From a virus, in the IMG/VR virus record IMGVR_UViG_3300050821_005524, positions 1 through 64,000 of that record: 64,000 bases of DNA. The stretch is one strand, 5' to 3'. This document shows positions 42,564 to 51,012 of the stretch, one piece after another (position 1 is the first letter of the stretch; each line of letters begins with the position of its first letter). The position numbers and the translations under genes were made by a program. A model generated the notes under the pieces. It searched no databases. It was not told where the DNA came from and saw only the letters and a list, made by a program, of their open reading frames with translations.

Positions 42564-45500
42564 GCTTGGCCACAGGTTCATCCTCCGTGGCAACTGGCCG
42601 CATGTCCATGGGGGCGTTCATAAACAGCAGGCCCTCGAACGGTGACCCCTCGGGAACGTGGAAAACGAGTACGGTTTCCCGCCCCCCAGGCACCCCGGAG
42701 CCAGCAGACAAATCCACCTTCTCCATCACCCGAGCGTGGAAGTGTGTTTTCAACCCCGCGACAACCCCGTCGGGGGTGATCTGGTTGCGATGCAGCCAGT
42801 CCCGCAACTTGCTACGGGACACCTCGATCAGCCGGTCGGCCTGCGATATCCGCGCCTGGATCGCGTACGGCCGGTCCCTGGTGGGGCCGGAAATATAAGC
42901 AATGGCGGCGGGATAGCCCTTCCGCTTCGCCGGCAGGTGGTGGACGGTGAGAACGTTCTGCACGATGCCCTTGATGAACTGGGTGAACATGCTGACGGTG
43001 TTGTCCGCAGTCCCCAGCACCGTGTTCGACCCCTTGATCATGCTGCGCTGCGCGAAATACTGCTCCTTGAGGAAATCCCACATTTCGGGCAGGTGGAAGC
43101 TGCAGCCCAGCTGATTGGCCAAGGACGCCCCGGCGAACGTCGCCGCGGCCATGGCGGAACGGAACCGCTCCGGAGACACGTGGTCCACTTCCTTGTTGAA
43201 CTTGTCATGTATCTTCTCGACGTACTGGGCGATGCCGGCGGGGTCGCGCCCCAGCATACCACTGTACAGCAGCCCCATGTGCCCGTAGTTGTAGTCTAGG
43301 GACTTCTGCAACTTTGCCGCGTAGTTGGCGTCCACGCTATCCGGCCGCGGGGGGACGATAAACTCGAACACCCGCTGCAGCTTGGCGTCCGTGGTCTGCA
43401 CGTTACGCAGGATATTCTCGTAGAGAGACTGGTTCGACCCCACCAGCATTAGGGTCTGCCAGGCCTCCTTGCTGAACAGCGTCCGGTCCTGATGGAGCTT
43501 GGTGCCGTCGCTGCCCTCACTGAGGTAGTTCACGATCTCGCGCACCTCGTCCATGTGCTCGATCTCGCTGACCTCGTCCAGGTAAACCGGCAGGTTCCGG
43601 ATGTGGCCGGCGGTGCGCAGCAGGCCCTTCTTGGAAGATATCGGGCGTTCCTTGGTCAGCACCGGGCACCCCCACACCGCGGCACCCATATCGATGCTCG
43701 TGCTCTTGTGAGTGCCGGCACCAGGGGAGTGGGAACAGAAGACTCCGTTGTATTGGTTGGTGAAGGCCATGAGGGGGGCACCGAACGCCACCGCCATGAT
43801 GACCTCGATGGGGGGGTGGCACTGGTCGGTAACGACCTTGAGCAAGAGCCGCCACGGCTCCTCGGAGCCCTTGGGCTTGTAGACCGCCTCTATCTGCGGG
43901 TCGGAGAAACCAGCTGCTTGCTCCATGCCGTTCGACAGTATCACCTTGCCACCGTAGGCGAAGCCGATCGGCTCGACGCCGCCCTCCTCCTTGCGGAGCC
44001 ACCCAAAGGATACCGTGTTGATACGGGCCTTGGCCGCGTCAAGTTTCGCCGTGAATGATGTCATGAATTGCACCAGATATTTTTGGTTGTCGGGATAGGG
44101 TTTGCAACCGTGGGTACGCAGAGCCTTGACCAGGGTCTGCTCGGTCGCCAGGTCCGTCTCGTACAGGGATACCGGCCCCCAGTGGTCCCCGTCGAGCGAG
44201 GTCTCGAACATGATCTTGCGGTTGCCCCGTTGCAAGATTGGATTGCGGATCTTGCTCATAAAAAGGGGGGCCAACTCGTCGAACGTGGCACCGCCCGGCA
44301 GGGTCTTGGTTACAACTTTGCAGATCCACCCGTCTTTCGGGCGCACCGTGTAGCCGTCCGGTAGGGGGGGATCATCGGGTCCTTGAATTTGGGCGGGTTC
44401 CCTAGGCGCCGGCACACGTCCAGCCACCAGATTAAGAGGCGATCGTACATCTCCGCGGAAAGGGCAAGTTTTGCAGTTCGCCCCAGCCGCCTCAAACGCC
44501 TGGCAGGAGGGCCAGCCAGTGCCTCTTTCCCGGGCGCTAAGCTTCTGGTCGTATTTCGTGTCTGTCGTTTCTTTGCCATAATCCGGGTGTCCTTCCGATA
44601 GGGTGTGCGCCCACTGCCGCCCACGCTCGAACCACGTAGCCCCCAGGAGCGTCAGGGCCCACAGGGGCTCGCCGTGGCTCTTCCCCCTGGTGACCAGGGC
44701 GTCCCGATAATGAACGCAGCCCTTGAGCACGGCTGTGGGGTTCAGAGGGGTCTCGGGGGGCCCATGGTCTATACCCACCGACAGGCTGTCGGCCTTGGGG
44801 TCTAACCCCTGGAAGGCCTTCGCCATGCCCTGGCTGGCCCAGACAGGGGGGACTACGGTAGTGGGTACAGTGGCAGATTGTATTCCCTTGTCTGCGACCA
44901 AGCTGGCCAGAGTTCGCATAAAGTCGTAAGCTGGTCCGAGGTGAGCAAGCCTAACCAGCTTCGGCGTCTCCCCTTTATTGTTATACGTTCCAGGCACACG
45001 GAGCAACCTTGCGGCGTCGGTTGTAATACCAGCGTCGCAATGCAGCCCAAATCGAAGGGCTGCGGCCTTGAGGCCTTCGGCGTACGGGCGCCACCCTTCT
45101 TGGGTGAGGACAGTTTTACTAATCCAGTAGGCGTGGAAACCGCCACCGCCTGAGAAGATAAGCGCTGAAGGCGGGGGTAAAGCGCATCCAGCGCAAAACG
45201 CTGTAAGGGCGTGAAGGGCTTCTTTCGCGGTGCCATAGTTCTTCTCCGGGTTACCGGGTTTAACGTCCACATCCAGCCAAATCGCCTTCAGATGGGTCGC
45301 ACACTCTTTTGTGCGAGCAGCGGTGGGGGCGTTGTTATAGAGCTTCCCCACCGCACTCTGCCGAGACAAGCAAAAGTAAATATCCTTGAACATGGTCGCC
45401 CGGTTATCGGCAAACCGTACCATGCTCATAAACGAGTTCAGGTCCCTGTACGGCCGGCCGCGCAGCCCCGGACCTTTGGGGCTTGTCCAATGTAAATTGA

Positions 45501-45570
45501 TGAACCCTGGCTCGTTACTTTCGGGCCAGGGTACCACCTGTTCCATGAACTCCCGCGGGGTAGCCACCAT
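42469..45570 (-). CDS. Primase-helicase fusion (AEP primase plus DUF927-like ATPase)
   Basis: 1033 residues from ATG 45570. The primase domain has IWLDVDVKPG (97-106, DxD metal site), ALIFSGGGGFHAYW (about 136-149) and DAARLLRVPGTYNNKG (185-200), as in archaeo-eukaryotic-type primases. A possible metal cluster, GANCKTCPF, lies near 370. The C-terminal ATPase has GVFCSHSPGAGTHKSTSID as Walker A and VYLDEVSEIEHMDEVREIVN as Walker B, in the style of DUF927 helicases. The P-loop reads GAGTHKS, not GxxGxGKS. Makes primers and opens the replication fork. Confidence 0.85.
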   Translation of the reverse strand: MVATPREFMEQVVPWPESNEPGFINLHWTSPKGPGLRGRPYRDLNSFMSMVRFADNRATMFKDIYFCLSRQSAVGKLYNNAPTAARTKECATHLKAIWLDVDVKPGNPEKNYGTAKEALHALTAFCAGCALPPPSALIFSGGGGFHAYWISKTVLTQEGWRPYAEGLKAAALRFGLHCDAGITTDAARLLRVPGTYNNKGETPKLVRLAHLGPAYDFMRTLASLVADKGIQSATVPTTVVPPVWASQGMAKAFQGLDPKADSLSVGIDHGPPETPLNPTAVLKGCVHYRDALVTRGKSHGEPLWALTLLGATWFERGRQWAHTLSEGHPDYGKETTDTKYDQKLSARERGTGWPSCQAFEAAGANCKTCPFRGDVRSPLNLVAGRVPAPREPAQIQGPDDPPLPDGYTVRPKDGWICKVVTKTLPGGATFDELAPLFMSKIRNPILQRGNRKIMFETSLDGDHWGPVSLYETDLATEQTLVKALRTHGCKPYPDNQKYLVQFMTSFTAKLDAAKARINTVSFGWLRKEEGGVEPIGFAYGGKVILSNGMEQAAGFSDPQIEAVYKPKGSEEPWRLLLKVVTDQCHPPIEVIMAVAFGAPLMAFTNQYNGVFCSHSPGAGTHKSTSIDMGAAVWGCPVLTKERPISSKKGLLRTAGHIRNLPVYLDEVSEIEHMDEVREIVNYLSEGSDGTKLHQDRTLFSKEAWQTLMLVGSNQSLYENILRNVQTTDAKLQRVFEFIVPPRPDSVDANYAAKLQKSLDYNYGHMGLLYSGMLGRDPAGIAQYVEKIHDKFNKEVDHVSPERFRSAMAAATFAGASLANQLGCSFHLPEMWDFLKEQYFAQRSMIKGSNTVLGTADNTVSMFTQFIKGIVQNVLTVHHLPAKRKGYPAAIAYISGPTRDRPYAIQARISQADRLIEVSRSKLRDWLHRNQITPDGVVAGLKTHFHARVMEKVDLSAGSGVPGGRETVLVFHVPEGSPFEGLLFMNAPMDMRPVATEDEPVAKLNGNGASPHVEPVAVDPDQLVLPLPMGSLRQ

Positions 45571-45840
45571 TTATCCCGTGCCATCCCGTCTAACAAGTTT
45601 ATAACCCGCGGCATAAATGGCTGCAGCCACGCCAAAGGCGGTCTCCTTGGCGGAACTGAAAACCGGTACCCTTATAGCGCCCTCTTGGATAAGACACTCG
45701 ACCGCCTTAAGATGTACACTTTCCGGCGGGTCAAATTTCAGCACCCCAAGGACCTCCAGTGCCGCAACAAAGGAATCTTCATTAAAGAAAGTCATGGGGA
45801 ACTTGTCACGGATTAGCTTTACCGCCTCTTTCCGGGTCAT
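45571..45840 (-). CDS. Hypothetical early protein
   Basis: 89 residues from ATG 45840. Helical, with KEAVKLIRDKFPMTFFNEDS and VLKFDPPESVHLKAVECLIQ. No family recognised. Adjoins the primase-helicase gene with no gap and lies 9 bases after the gene at 45850, so it is part of the replication operon. Confidence 0.6.
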   Translation of the reverse strand: MTRKEAVKLIRDKFPMTFFNEDSFVAALEVLGVLKFDPPESVHLKAVECLIQEGAIRVPVFSSAKETAFGVAAAIYAAGYKLVRRDGTG

Positions 45841-45849
45841 TGCGCACTC

Positions 45850-46845
45850 CTACTTGGCGGTAGCTCCGAGGTGGCTTTTGGTCATCTCCGCGATCATGGC
45901 GTCAAGGTCGTCGGTGCTCTCCACCGCGGGGGCGTTGTCCATTTTGGGGGGGTCGTCCCCAAGGGGCACCTGGGGCTCAACAGCGACACCCGCATCAGCC
46001 CGGTTCTCGATGACAACACCTTGGCCGTTACCGCCCGCGCCCACCGCTAAGGTAACAGGAGCGGGGGCAAGGGGCGGCGCTGAAGTTTGTGGGGACGAAG
46101 TGCCCACCATACGGCCGGCATCGCCCCACGTAATACGCTTCACCAACGGGTGCTTGCGCAGCTCGACAACCGCCTCACCCTCCTTGTCTTCCAACCGTTG
46201 TACGGGCCGGAACAGCATGCAGGGGTGCGGCTTGTCAGGATCAAACGTGATCCGGGTGACGTAGCTCGACCAGTGGAAATTCTGCTTAGTCATGTCGTCC
46301 GTCATCGCCTTCAAGTTCTTAAGGCTGTCGGGCGGCACCCGCAAGAAAACAGGGTCCATGTGCCCCTTGCCAAAGATGGGCTTAGTGTGGGGCTCCATGA
46401 TTACGACCGCCAAACGCTTGTAATCGCTGCACTCCTTGCCGCCGCCGGCCAGCCACCTGTTCCTTGGGCACAGGGCGCAGTTGTCGTGCTGCTTCTGCGG
46501 CACCCCGTCGTCGGGGACAACGCCGTCGATCGACGCGCAAAGCGGCTTCTCGTGGCTCCCCTCGTCGAACTTGTCCTTCTTCTGGTAGTACGTCTTGGAC
46601 CTCTCCGCGCCCTGCCCAAGCAACACCACATCGATGAAGCTGCTGGGCGTCCCATCATCGGGGCGGTTAATGTTGTGGCTTTCGCCATTAAGGCGGAAAG
46701 ACCATACCTTCCCCCTGTACCCGATGATGCCGTATGGCTGGCCAGCACCGCTGGTAAGCGCGTCCGCATGAGGATCGAGACCGGCGAACGCCGCCGACAT
46801 CTTGGCGTTTTTAGCCCAATCCGGTACCTGTAGCTCTTGACCCAT
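45850..46845 (-). CDS. Conserved phage replication-region protein with zinc-type cysteines
   Basis: 331 residues. The order is ISLxG-like YGIIGYRGKVWSFRLNG, then FIDVVLLGQGAERSKTYYQK, then CALCPRNRW...ECSDYKRLAVV (four Cys-type cluster), VFLRVPPDSLKNLKAMTDDM and RITFDPDKPHPCMLFRP. The disordered acidic tail ends DDLDAMIAEMT. I recall this family as widespread and always in replication regions. A single-strand DNA-binding role has been suggested for similar layouts (beta core, acidic tail) but is unproven here. Confidence 0.72.
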   Translation of the reverse strand: MGQELQVPDWAKNAKMSAAFAGLDPHADALTSGAGQPYGIIGYRGKVWSFRLNGESHNINRPDDGTPSSFIDVVLLGQGAERSKTYYQKKDKFDEGSHEKPLCASIDGVVPDDGVPQKQHDNCALCPRNRWLAGGGKECSDYKRLAVVIMEPHTKPIFGKGHMDPVFLRVPPDSLKNLKAMTDDMTKQNFHWSSYVTRITFDPDKPHPCMLFRPVQRLEDKEGEAVVELRKHPLVKRITWGDAGRMVGTSSPQTSAPPLAPAPVTLAVGAGGNGQGVVIENRADAGVAVEPQVPLGDDPPKMDNAPAVESTDDLDAMIAEMTKSHLGATAK

Positions 46846-46875
46846 GGGGGTTCTCCTAGTTGGTTACAACGGTAA

Positions 46876-47271
46876 CTATTTCCCGGTAGGGCGCCGCACC
46901 CCAACCGTCTGCAGCGAAGTCAAGTTAACCCCCGGCGGCAGGGTATTGTGCCTCTCCACGTAGTCCCGCACCGCAGTGGTGTTGGCTTTCCGGTCGAGTA
47001 GCTCAAACTCGCCACTCGCCATCATATATTGCATGAAAGCCTCGGGGTCCGCAAGGGAGGCCGTGTACCGTGTCGAAAGAAAACACGTACCGGCCCTGGA
47101 TTTCATATTCGTTACATTGAGGTCGTCCATGGACGACCTTATAATCCCTGCCAGACGTTCCTGAAGTTCCAGTAAAGGCTTCCTCTCAGCGTTCCACCGC
47201 TCATCCACTGCCTTGAGTAAGTCCCTGATCTGTATGTATTGTTCAACCCGCTTGTCAATGTCCTCTGCCAT
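46876..47271 (-). CDS. Conserved phage helical protein (Gam-like layout)
   Basis: 131 residues; ATG 47271 has GGAG at ideal spacing, and ATG 47274 adds one residue. An N-terminal coiled coil (YIQIRDLLKAVDERWNAERK and KPLLELQERLAGIIRSSM) precedes a beta/helix part with PEAFMQYMMASGEFELLDRK and a closing PPGVNLTSLQTVGVRRP. I have seen this pattern repeatedly beside primases in phages. Possible host-nuclease inhibitor or recombination helper; unproven. Confidence 0.68.
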   Translation of the reverse strand: MAEDIDKRVEQYIQIRDLLKAVDERWNAERKPLLELQERLAGIIRSSMDDLNVTNMKSRAGTCFLSTRYTASLADPEAFMQYMMASGEFELLDRKANTTAVRDYVERHNTLPPGVNLTSLQTVGVRRPTGK

Positions 47272-47298
47272 CATCCTTCTCCGCTCTAGTCACCGCCA

Positions 47299-48861
47299 TC
47301 ACACGTTCTCCGTTGCGTTCTCGACCAAATCCAGAAACAAGTTCTGCATCTTCTGCTTGTTACGCAAGATCTTGTATGCCCCCTTCTCGACAGGTGTCGC
47401 CTGTAGATGCAGTATCTGCTGCTTGTGCTTCTGCCCGATCCGGGTTATTCGCGCGTTCAGCTGGTCGTAGGTTTCGAGCGAGAAGATCGGCAGGTACCAG
47501 ATCACCGTATCCGCGGCCGTCAACGTCAGCCCGTGCTTTACACAGCCAGGGTCCACCAGGAGGGCCTTGTACTTGTCGGTAGACTGGAACAGGTGGAACA
47601 CGTTATCCCGGTCCTTGGTGTCACCGTGCACCATACAATGGTCGATGTCTACACCCTTCATGCCGAATATCTTTCCTATCCCCTCGATCATGTGCCGGTA
47701 CGGCACCGCGATGATCACTTTCCTATTCGCCGACTGCACCAGTTCCGCCAGTACCATGATCCGCGGCGTGGGATCGAGCCGCACATACTCCGGGTTCTTG
47801 GTGTAAACCCACCCACCTGCAATCTGGAGTAGTTTATTCAACGCGGCACCAGCGTTAACGGCGTTTATGGTCTTGTCCTTCACCATGGCAACCATGACGG
47901 TCGAAACCTTCTTGTAGGTTTTACCCTGTTCGTCGCTTAAAGGCACATCAATAGTCCGTGATATGACCGGCGGCAGTTCCACCACGTCATCAAGGGAGTA
48001 CCGGCAGGAGGGCTGCATCCAGCTAAACGCCTTGGCCACGGCGTCGGGCTTGGGGCGCCACACGAAATTGCTCACCCGCGTCATCAGGGCGTCACGGGCG
48101 TGGTGCCTGTACTTGGGAACCCGATTAGGGGTAATAACCATGCACTGCGACCACACATCCGTTGGCTCGTTCGGCATGGGGGAACCGGTCAGGCCCCACA
48201 CAATGTTAAAACGTGCGGCAAACTTGCGAATCTTCCTGGATCGGCCGGAATCGTTCCGATACACCGCCAGTTCGTCAAGAACCAGCGTGTTAATGTCGGC
48301 GCGGGAGTGCAGTTCGCTCTCTATGACCTTGAGCCCGTCGTGGTTGATTATGTAGATATCAGCGTCCCTAGATAGCCGCTCGAGCCGCTGGCGTTTAGTG
48401 AAATGCTTGCCAGCAAGCACCTCGACCTTACGCCCCGGCAGAGTGCTGAATATCTCGCGCGCCCAAACAAAGCTAGTGGTCGACAGGGGGCAAACAACCA
48501 GCATCTTCTTGGCTAGGCCCTGCTTGTTAAGGTAGTCCCAACTCCACAGCGCGGTCTTGGTCTTACCCGTTCCCATATGATTGAGGTTGTAGAACCGCGC
48601 GTTCTCCGTCATCAATCGACAGGTGGCGCGCTGCACCTTGTACGGCATCTTATCTGGCGCAGGCTTGCACCAGTCGTAGTATAGGTCCATGGGGTTGGGC
48701 ACGTCGCACCCCATATGCCGCAGCAGGATCGTCTCGCGCAGCCCGTGGGGCACGAGGCGCCGGCCATCCGGTAACCGGGGAACACCGGGAAACATGGTAT
48801 CCACGCCTAGACTGCCCGGTACCACCAGTGTCTGCGTTTTGCGGGAAACGATTACGGGCAT
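47299..48861 (-). CDS. SNF2-like superfamily 2 helicase
   Basis: 520 residues from ATG 48861. Motif I is FYNLNHMGTGKTKTALWSWD (about 90-109), motif Ia MLVVCPLSTTSFVWAREIF, motif II VLDELAVYRN (DELA, about 195), motif III WGLTGSPMPNEP and motifs V/VI LNARITRIGQKHKQQ. The RIGQ signature is typical of SNF2/RapA-type translocases in phages. Moves on double-stranded DNA, probably during replication or repair. The N-terminal 60 residues are an extra beta-rich part. Overlaps the nuclease gene by 10 bases. Confidence 0.85.
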   Translation of the reverse strand: MPVIVSRKTQTLVVPGSLGVDTMFPGVPRLPDGRRLVPHGLRETILLRHMGCDVPNPMDLYYDWCKPAPDKMPYKVQRATCRLMTENARFYNLNHMGTGKTKTALWSWDYLNKQGLAKKMLVVCPLSTTSFVWAREIFSTLPGRKVEVLAGKHFTKRQRLERLSRDADIYIINHDGLKVIESELHSRADINTLVLDELAVYRNDSGRSRKIRKFAARFNIVWGLTGSPMPNEPTDVWSQCMVITPNRVPKYRHHARDALMTRVSNFVWRPKPDAVAKAFSWMQPSCRYSLDDVVELPPVISRTIDVPLSDEQGKTYKKVSTVMVAMVKDKTINAVNAGAALNKLLQIAGGWVYTKNPEYVRLDPTPRIMVLAELVQSANRKVIIAVPYRHMIEGIGKIFGMKGVDIDHCMVHGDTKDRDNVFHLFQSTDKYKALLVDPGCVKHGLTLTAADTVIWYLPIFSLETYDQLNARITRIGQKHKQQILHLQATPVEKGAYKILRNKQKMQNLFLDLVENATENV

Positions 48862-49427
48862 TTCACATAGTCCAGGACGCGCTGTATACCCGCTGCGTTA
48901 TCCCCAAACCTAGCGAGAGATCGATTGCAATTGCGGCAGAGGAGGCCACGTATACGCATGGTCTCGTGGTCGTGGTCCACGCACAGCACCCCCCATGCCT
49001 CTTTATCGGGGGTTTGCGGGCAAAACACGCAATGCCCTTCCTGTGCCTTTAGCATGCGCTCATAGTCCTCTGGCGTTATGCCGTGCCGGCTTTTTAGTCT
49101 GGCACGGCGAGCATCTTCGGGCGAGATAGGGTACTTGCGCTCAGTGTGGCTGTTCAAATAAGCGTTCAGCGCCGACATATCCTCGCTATCTATAACGAGA
49201 ACAGTCCCCCCAGCTTCCCGTATCTGCTTGGCGGTTTCTTCCTGCCTCGGAGTAAGCTTCTTGCCCGGGGCCTTAGTTTCGATGCCGAGAAATTTTCCTT
49301 TGACCGCCACAAGAAAGTCCAGGGTCGGCATGCCGAAACCATGCTGCACCGGCATAAACTTGTAGATACCATCCCAATGCGAAAATACGCGGTTAACCCG
49401 GGCTTTAATCCTGCCTTCGGGTGTCAT
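48852..49427 (-). CDS. VRR-NUC nuclease fused to endonuclease VII-type HNH domain (copy 3)
   Basis: 191 residues from ATG 49427. Residues 1-95 are a VRR-NUC (PD-(D/E)XK) nuclease: MPTLDFLVAVKGKFLGIETK gives the D...ExK catalytic set, then KQIREAGGTVLVIDS. Residues 105-191 are an endonuclease VII HNH domain: SRHGITPEDYERMLKAQEGH, CVFCPQ, CVDHDHETMRIRGLLCRNCN. Stand-alone VRR-NUC genes end where the HNH begins here. The arrangement suggests a mobile HNH captured in frame; both halves keep their key residues. Beside the SNF2-like helicase. Confidence 0.85.
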   Translation of the reverse strand: MTPEGRIKARVNRVFSHWDGIYKFMPVQHGFGMPTLDFLVAVKGKFLGIETKAPGKKLTPRQEETAKQIREAGGTVLVIDSEDMSALNAYLNSHTERKYPISPEDARRARLKSRHGITPEDYERMLKAQEGHCVFCPQTPDKEAWGVLCVDHDHETMRIRGLLCRNCNRSLARFGDNAAGIQRVLDYVKCP

Positions 49428-49596
49428 GCCACAACCTCTTCAACGTGCGCCACATGCGCTGGTGCCACGGGGGCGATAAGTAGCGCAGAAGGGCCATCAG
49501 CGCGTCCGTCTGCGTCTTATATGGCCCGTGGCTGATCTCATCCTCATCGGTCCAATACCAAGCGGAATGAGCACGGAACGGGTTAGGGTAGCCCAT
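49405..49596 (-). CDS. Small WYWTD-type phage protein
   Basis: 63 residues from ATG 49596, with GGAG nine bases upstream. A longer TTG start exists but overlaps the peptide gene behind it. AWYWTDEDEISHGPYKTQTD is a pattern I know from small phage proteins whose role is unknown. A basic C-terminus follows (MWRTLKRLWHDTRRQD). Overlaps the nuclease start by 23 bases. Confidence 0.65.
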   Translation of the reverse strand: MGYPNPFRAHSAWYWTDEDEISHGPYKTQTDALMALLRYLSPPWHQRMWRTLKRLWHDTRRQD

Positions 49597-49688
49597 CACC
49601 TTAAACTCCACACAGTCGCCCAAACAATCGCGGCACCGAGCACGCCGCCAGCCGTTGACCAAACGAGAACGGATAAAATGTCATGCAT
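49596..49688 (-). CDS. 30-residue single-span membrane peptide
   Basis: ATG 49688 has AAGGAGA at ideal spacing. The peptide is MHDILSVLVWSTAGGVLGAA plus IVWATVWSLR, one membrane helix and almost nothing else. Its TGA overlaps the next ATG (TGATG), and its start overlaps the gene before it by 8 bases. The strong ribosome site and coupling support expression. Function unknown. Confidence 0.65.
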   Translation of the reverse strand: MHDILSVLVWSTAGGVLGAAIVWATVWSLR

Positions 49689-49983
49689 GTTCTGTCTCCT
49701 TCGCATTCCTCGTGTAGTTCTTCCGTTCGGGATCATAGCAGCCCGTCCAGATAACCTTCTCCACGTCGCGCCGCTTGATGGCGATGTACTCGAACCCTTC
49801 AACGACACGCCGCTGTATTAAATCCACCCTGCCGTCTTCCATCGCAACCCATGCCGCTCGGGCGGTAAACTCCGTAGCGGGCTTCCACTCCCTGTCACAC
49901 GCAAGGTTGCCAACGTGGTATATGATCCTCTCGCCAAGGAGAGCACGTTTCACTTGGTGGTCAAACGGGGTCAATGCGTGCAT
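49681..49983 (-). CDS. Hypothetical early protein
   Basis: 100 residues from ATG 49983, which overlaps the stop of the peptide gene behind it (TAATG). An N-terminal LTPFDHQVKRALLGERIIYH and a VVEGFEYIAIKRRDVEKVIW segment suggest a mixed alpha/beta fold. No family recognised. Lies between two tiny membrane-peptide genes. Confidence 0.62.
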   Translation of the reverse strand: MHALTPFDHQVKRALLGERIIYHVGNLACDREWKPATEFTARAAWVAMEDGRVDLIQRRVVEGFEYIAIKRRDVEKVIWTGCYDPERKNYTRNAKETEHA

Positions 49984-50078
49984 TACCAAAACTTTCCAAT
50001 GAAGTGGACAACCACATAGCCGATGCCGCCTACCAACGCGAGCTGCACAACAACAGCAGCAAAGAAATACTTCGTCAT
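49983..50078 (-). CDS. 31-residue single-span membrane peptide
   Basis: ATG 50078 has GGAG seven bases upstream. The peptide MTKYFFAAVVVQLALVGGIG plus YVVVHFIGKFW is one membrane helix with a lysine at each end. TAA overlaps the next ATG. Second of at least four membrane micropeptides in the early region. Confidence 0.65.
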   Translation of the reverse strand: MTKYFFAAVVVQLALVGGIGYVVVHFIGKFW

Positions 50079-50137
50079 CTGAAGTCTCCGTTGTTTTTGA
50101 GGACTCTAAAATGTGGTTTTAGCCGGCAACAATCAAA

Positions 50138-50350
50138 TCACAAACCCGTGAACCCGGGCTCTGGTCCTAACTTTATATGGGGGGATGGAGTCTCTAGTAC
50201 AGCCGTGATATGGTTATAAGCCCGCGACTGGTTACCGGGTTCAAAGTCATTCCTTAGGGCGTTACGCGCCACAATAAGCGCCGCCCGCAAACGCGCAATC
50301 TCGTCTTTGAGGTCACGTATTTCTTGCGTCTCCTCATGCCACACACTCAT
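50138..50350 (-). CDS. Small coiled-coil protein
   Basis: 70 residues from ATG 50350, three bases after the nuclease gene. The first 40 form a charged coiled coil (ETQEIRDLKDEIARLRAALI). The C-terminus is Pro-rich. Longer starts upstream would lie wholly inside the nuclease gene. Function unknown. Confidence 0.6.
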   Translation of the reverse strand: MSVWHEETQEIRDLKDEIARLRAALIVARNALRNDFEPGNQSRAYNHITAVLETPSPHIKLGPEPGFTGL

Positions 50351-50352
50351 CG

Positions 50353-51012
50353 CTAACCTCGCTTCCCGTGGTAAGTGCACGAAATTACAGGACAATAGCG
50401 CATGCACAGCTTCCCAGGCTTGGGCGGGTATGTCAGCGTCTCCGCGGCATGCTCCATGTCCTTGACCTGGGGAAAGATCGATATCCACTCGCGGTGAATT
50501 GTGTCGCGGTCGAAAACCTCCACGGTGACACAGTCTTCCTTCAGCCATACAAATTCGGTCTTTATACGTGACAGTTTCGGATAGTGTACGAACAGACACT
50601 GTGCCATGAGCACCAGCTGGCGGCTGTCGTGCTGCAGTTTGCCAGTCTTCCAGTCTCGAGCCCATGCCACCGGCCCATTGATCTTGGCCACGTCGCACAC
50701 GCCGCGGAACCACACATTAGGCTTGAAATAGTCAGTGGGCTGAAAGTCCCTAGTCATCGCCAACTTCTGCTCCACCAGCAGATCACCCGGGCCGCCGAAC
50801 ATTTCGTCAACCCAATGCTGGTAGTCCTTCATCTCATTCGGCAGGGGGGCCTTATATTTAAGTGCTCTTTTGAACGCGTCGTGGACCTGGTTCCCCCATA
50901 TCAGCTGCTCGCTGCTCTCGGTGAAGTTTTTTGCTAGGTCGACCTCGTAAAATCTTTTTGGACAAGTATTGAAATTTTTATATTTGGAGTATGACCAACT
51001 GAACGCTTTCAT
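50353..51012 (-). CDS. Cas4/RecB-like PD-(D/E)XK nuclease with Fe-S cysteines
   Basis: 219 residues from ATG 51012. N-terminal KNFNTCPKRFYEVDL holds the first cysteine. The nuclease core is WFRGVCDVAKINGPVAWARD, then WKTGK, giving the D...DxK set, with the QxxxY-type helix RQLVLMAQCLF. The C-terminal GKLCMRYCPVISC supplies three cysteines. One plus three cysteines flanking the core is the 4Fe-4S layout of Cas4/AddB nucleases. Probably processes DNA ends in replication or recombination. No CRISPR array is near. Confidence 0.85.
   Translation of the reverse strand: MKAFSWSYSKYKNFNTCPKRFYEVDLAKNFTESSEQLIWGNQVHDAFKRALKYKAPLPNEMKDYQHWVDEMFGGPGDLLVEQKLAMTRDFQPTDYFKPNVWFRGVCDVAKINGPVAWARDWKTGKLQHDSRQLVLMAQCLFVHYPKLSRIKTEFVWLKEDCVTVEVFDRDTIHREWISIFPQVKDMEHAAETLTYPPKPGKLCMRYCPVISCTYHGKRG

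Noticed and set aside
50138-50713. Long frame overlapping the Fe-S nuclease on the same strand
   Set aside because: Its upstream 121 codons lie inside the nuclease gene in another frame; the real start is ATG 50350.
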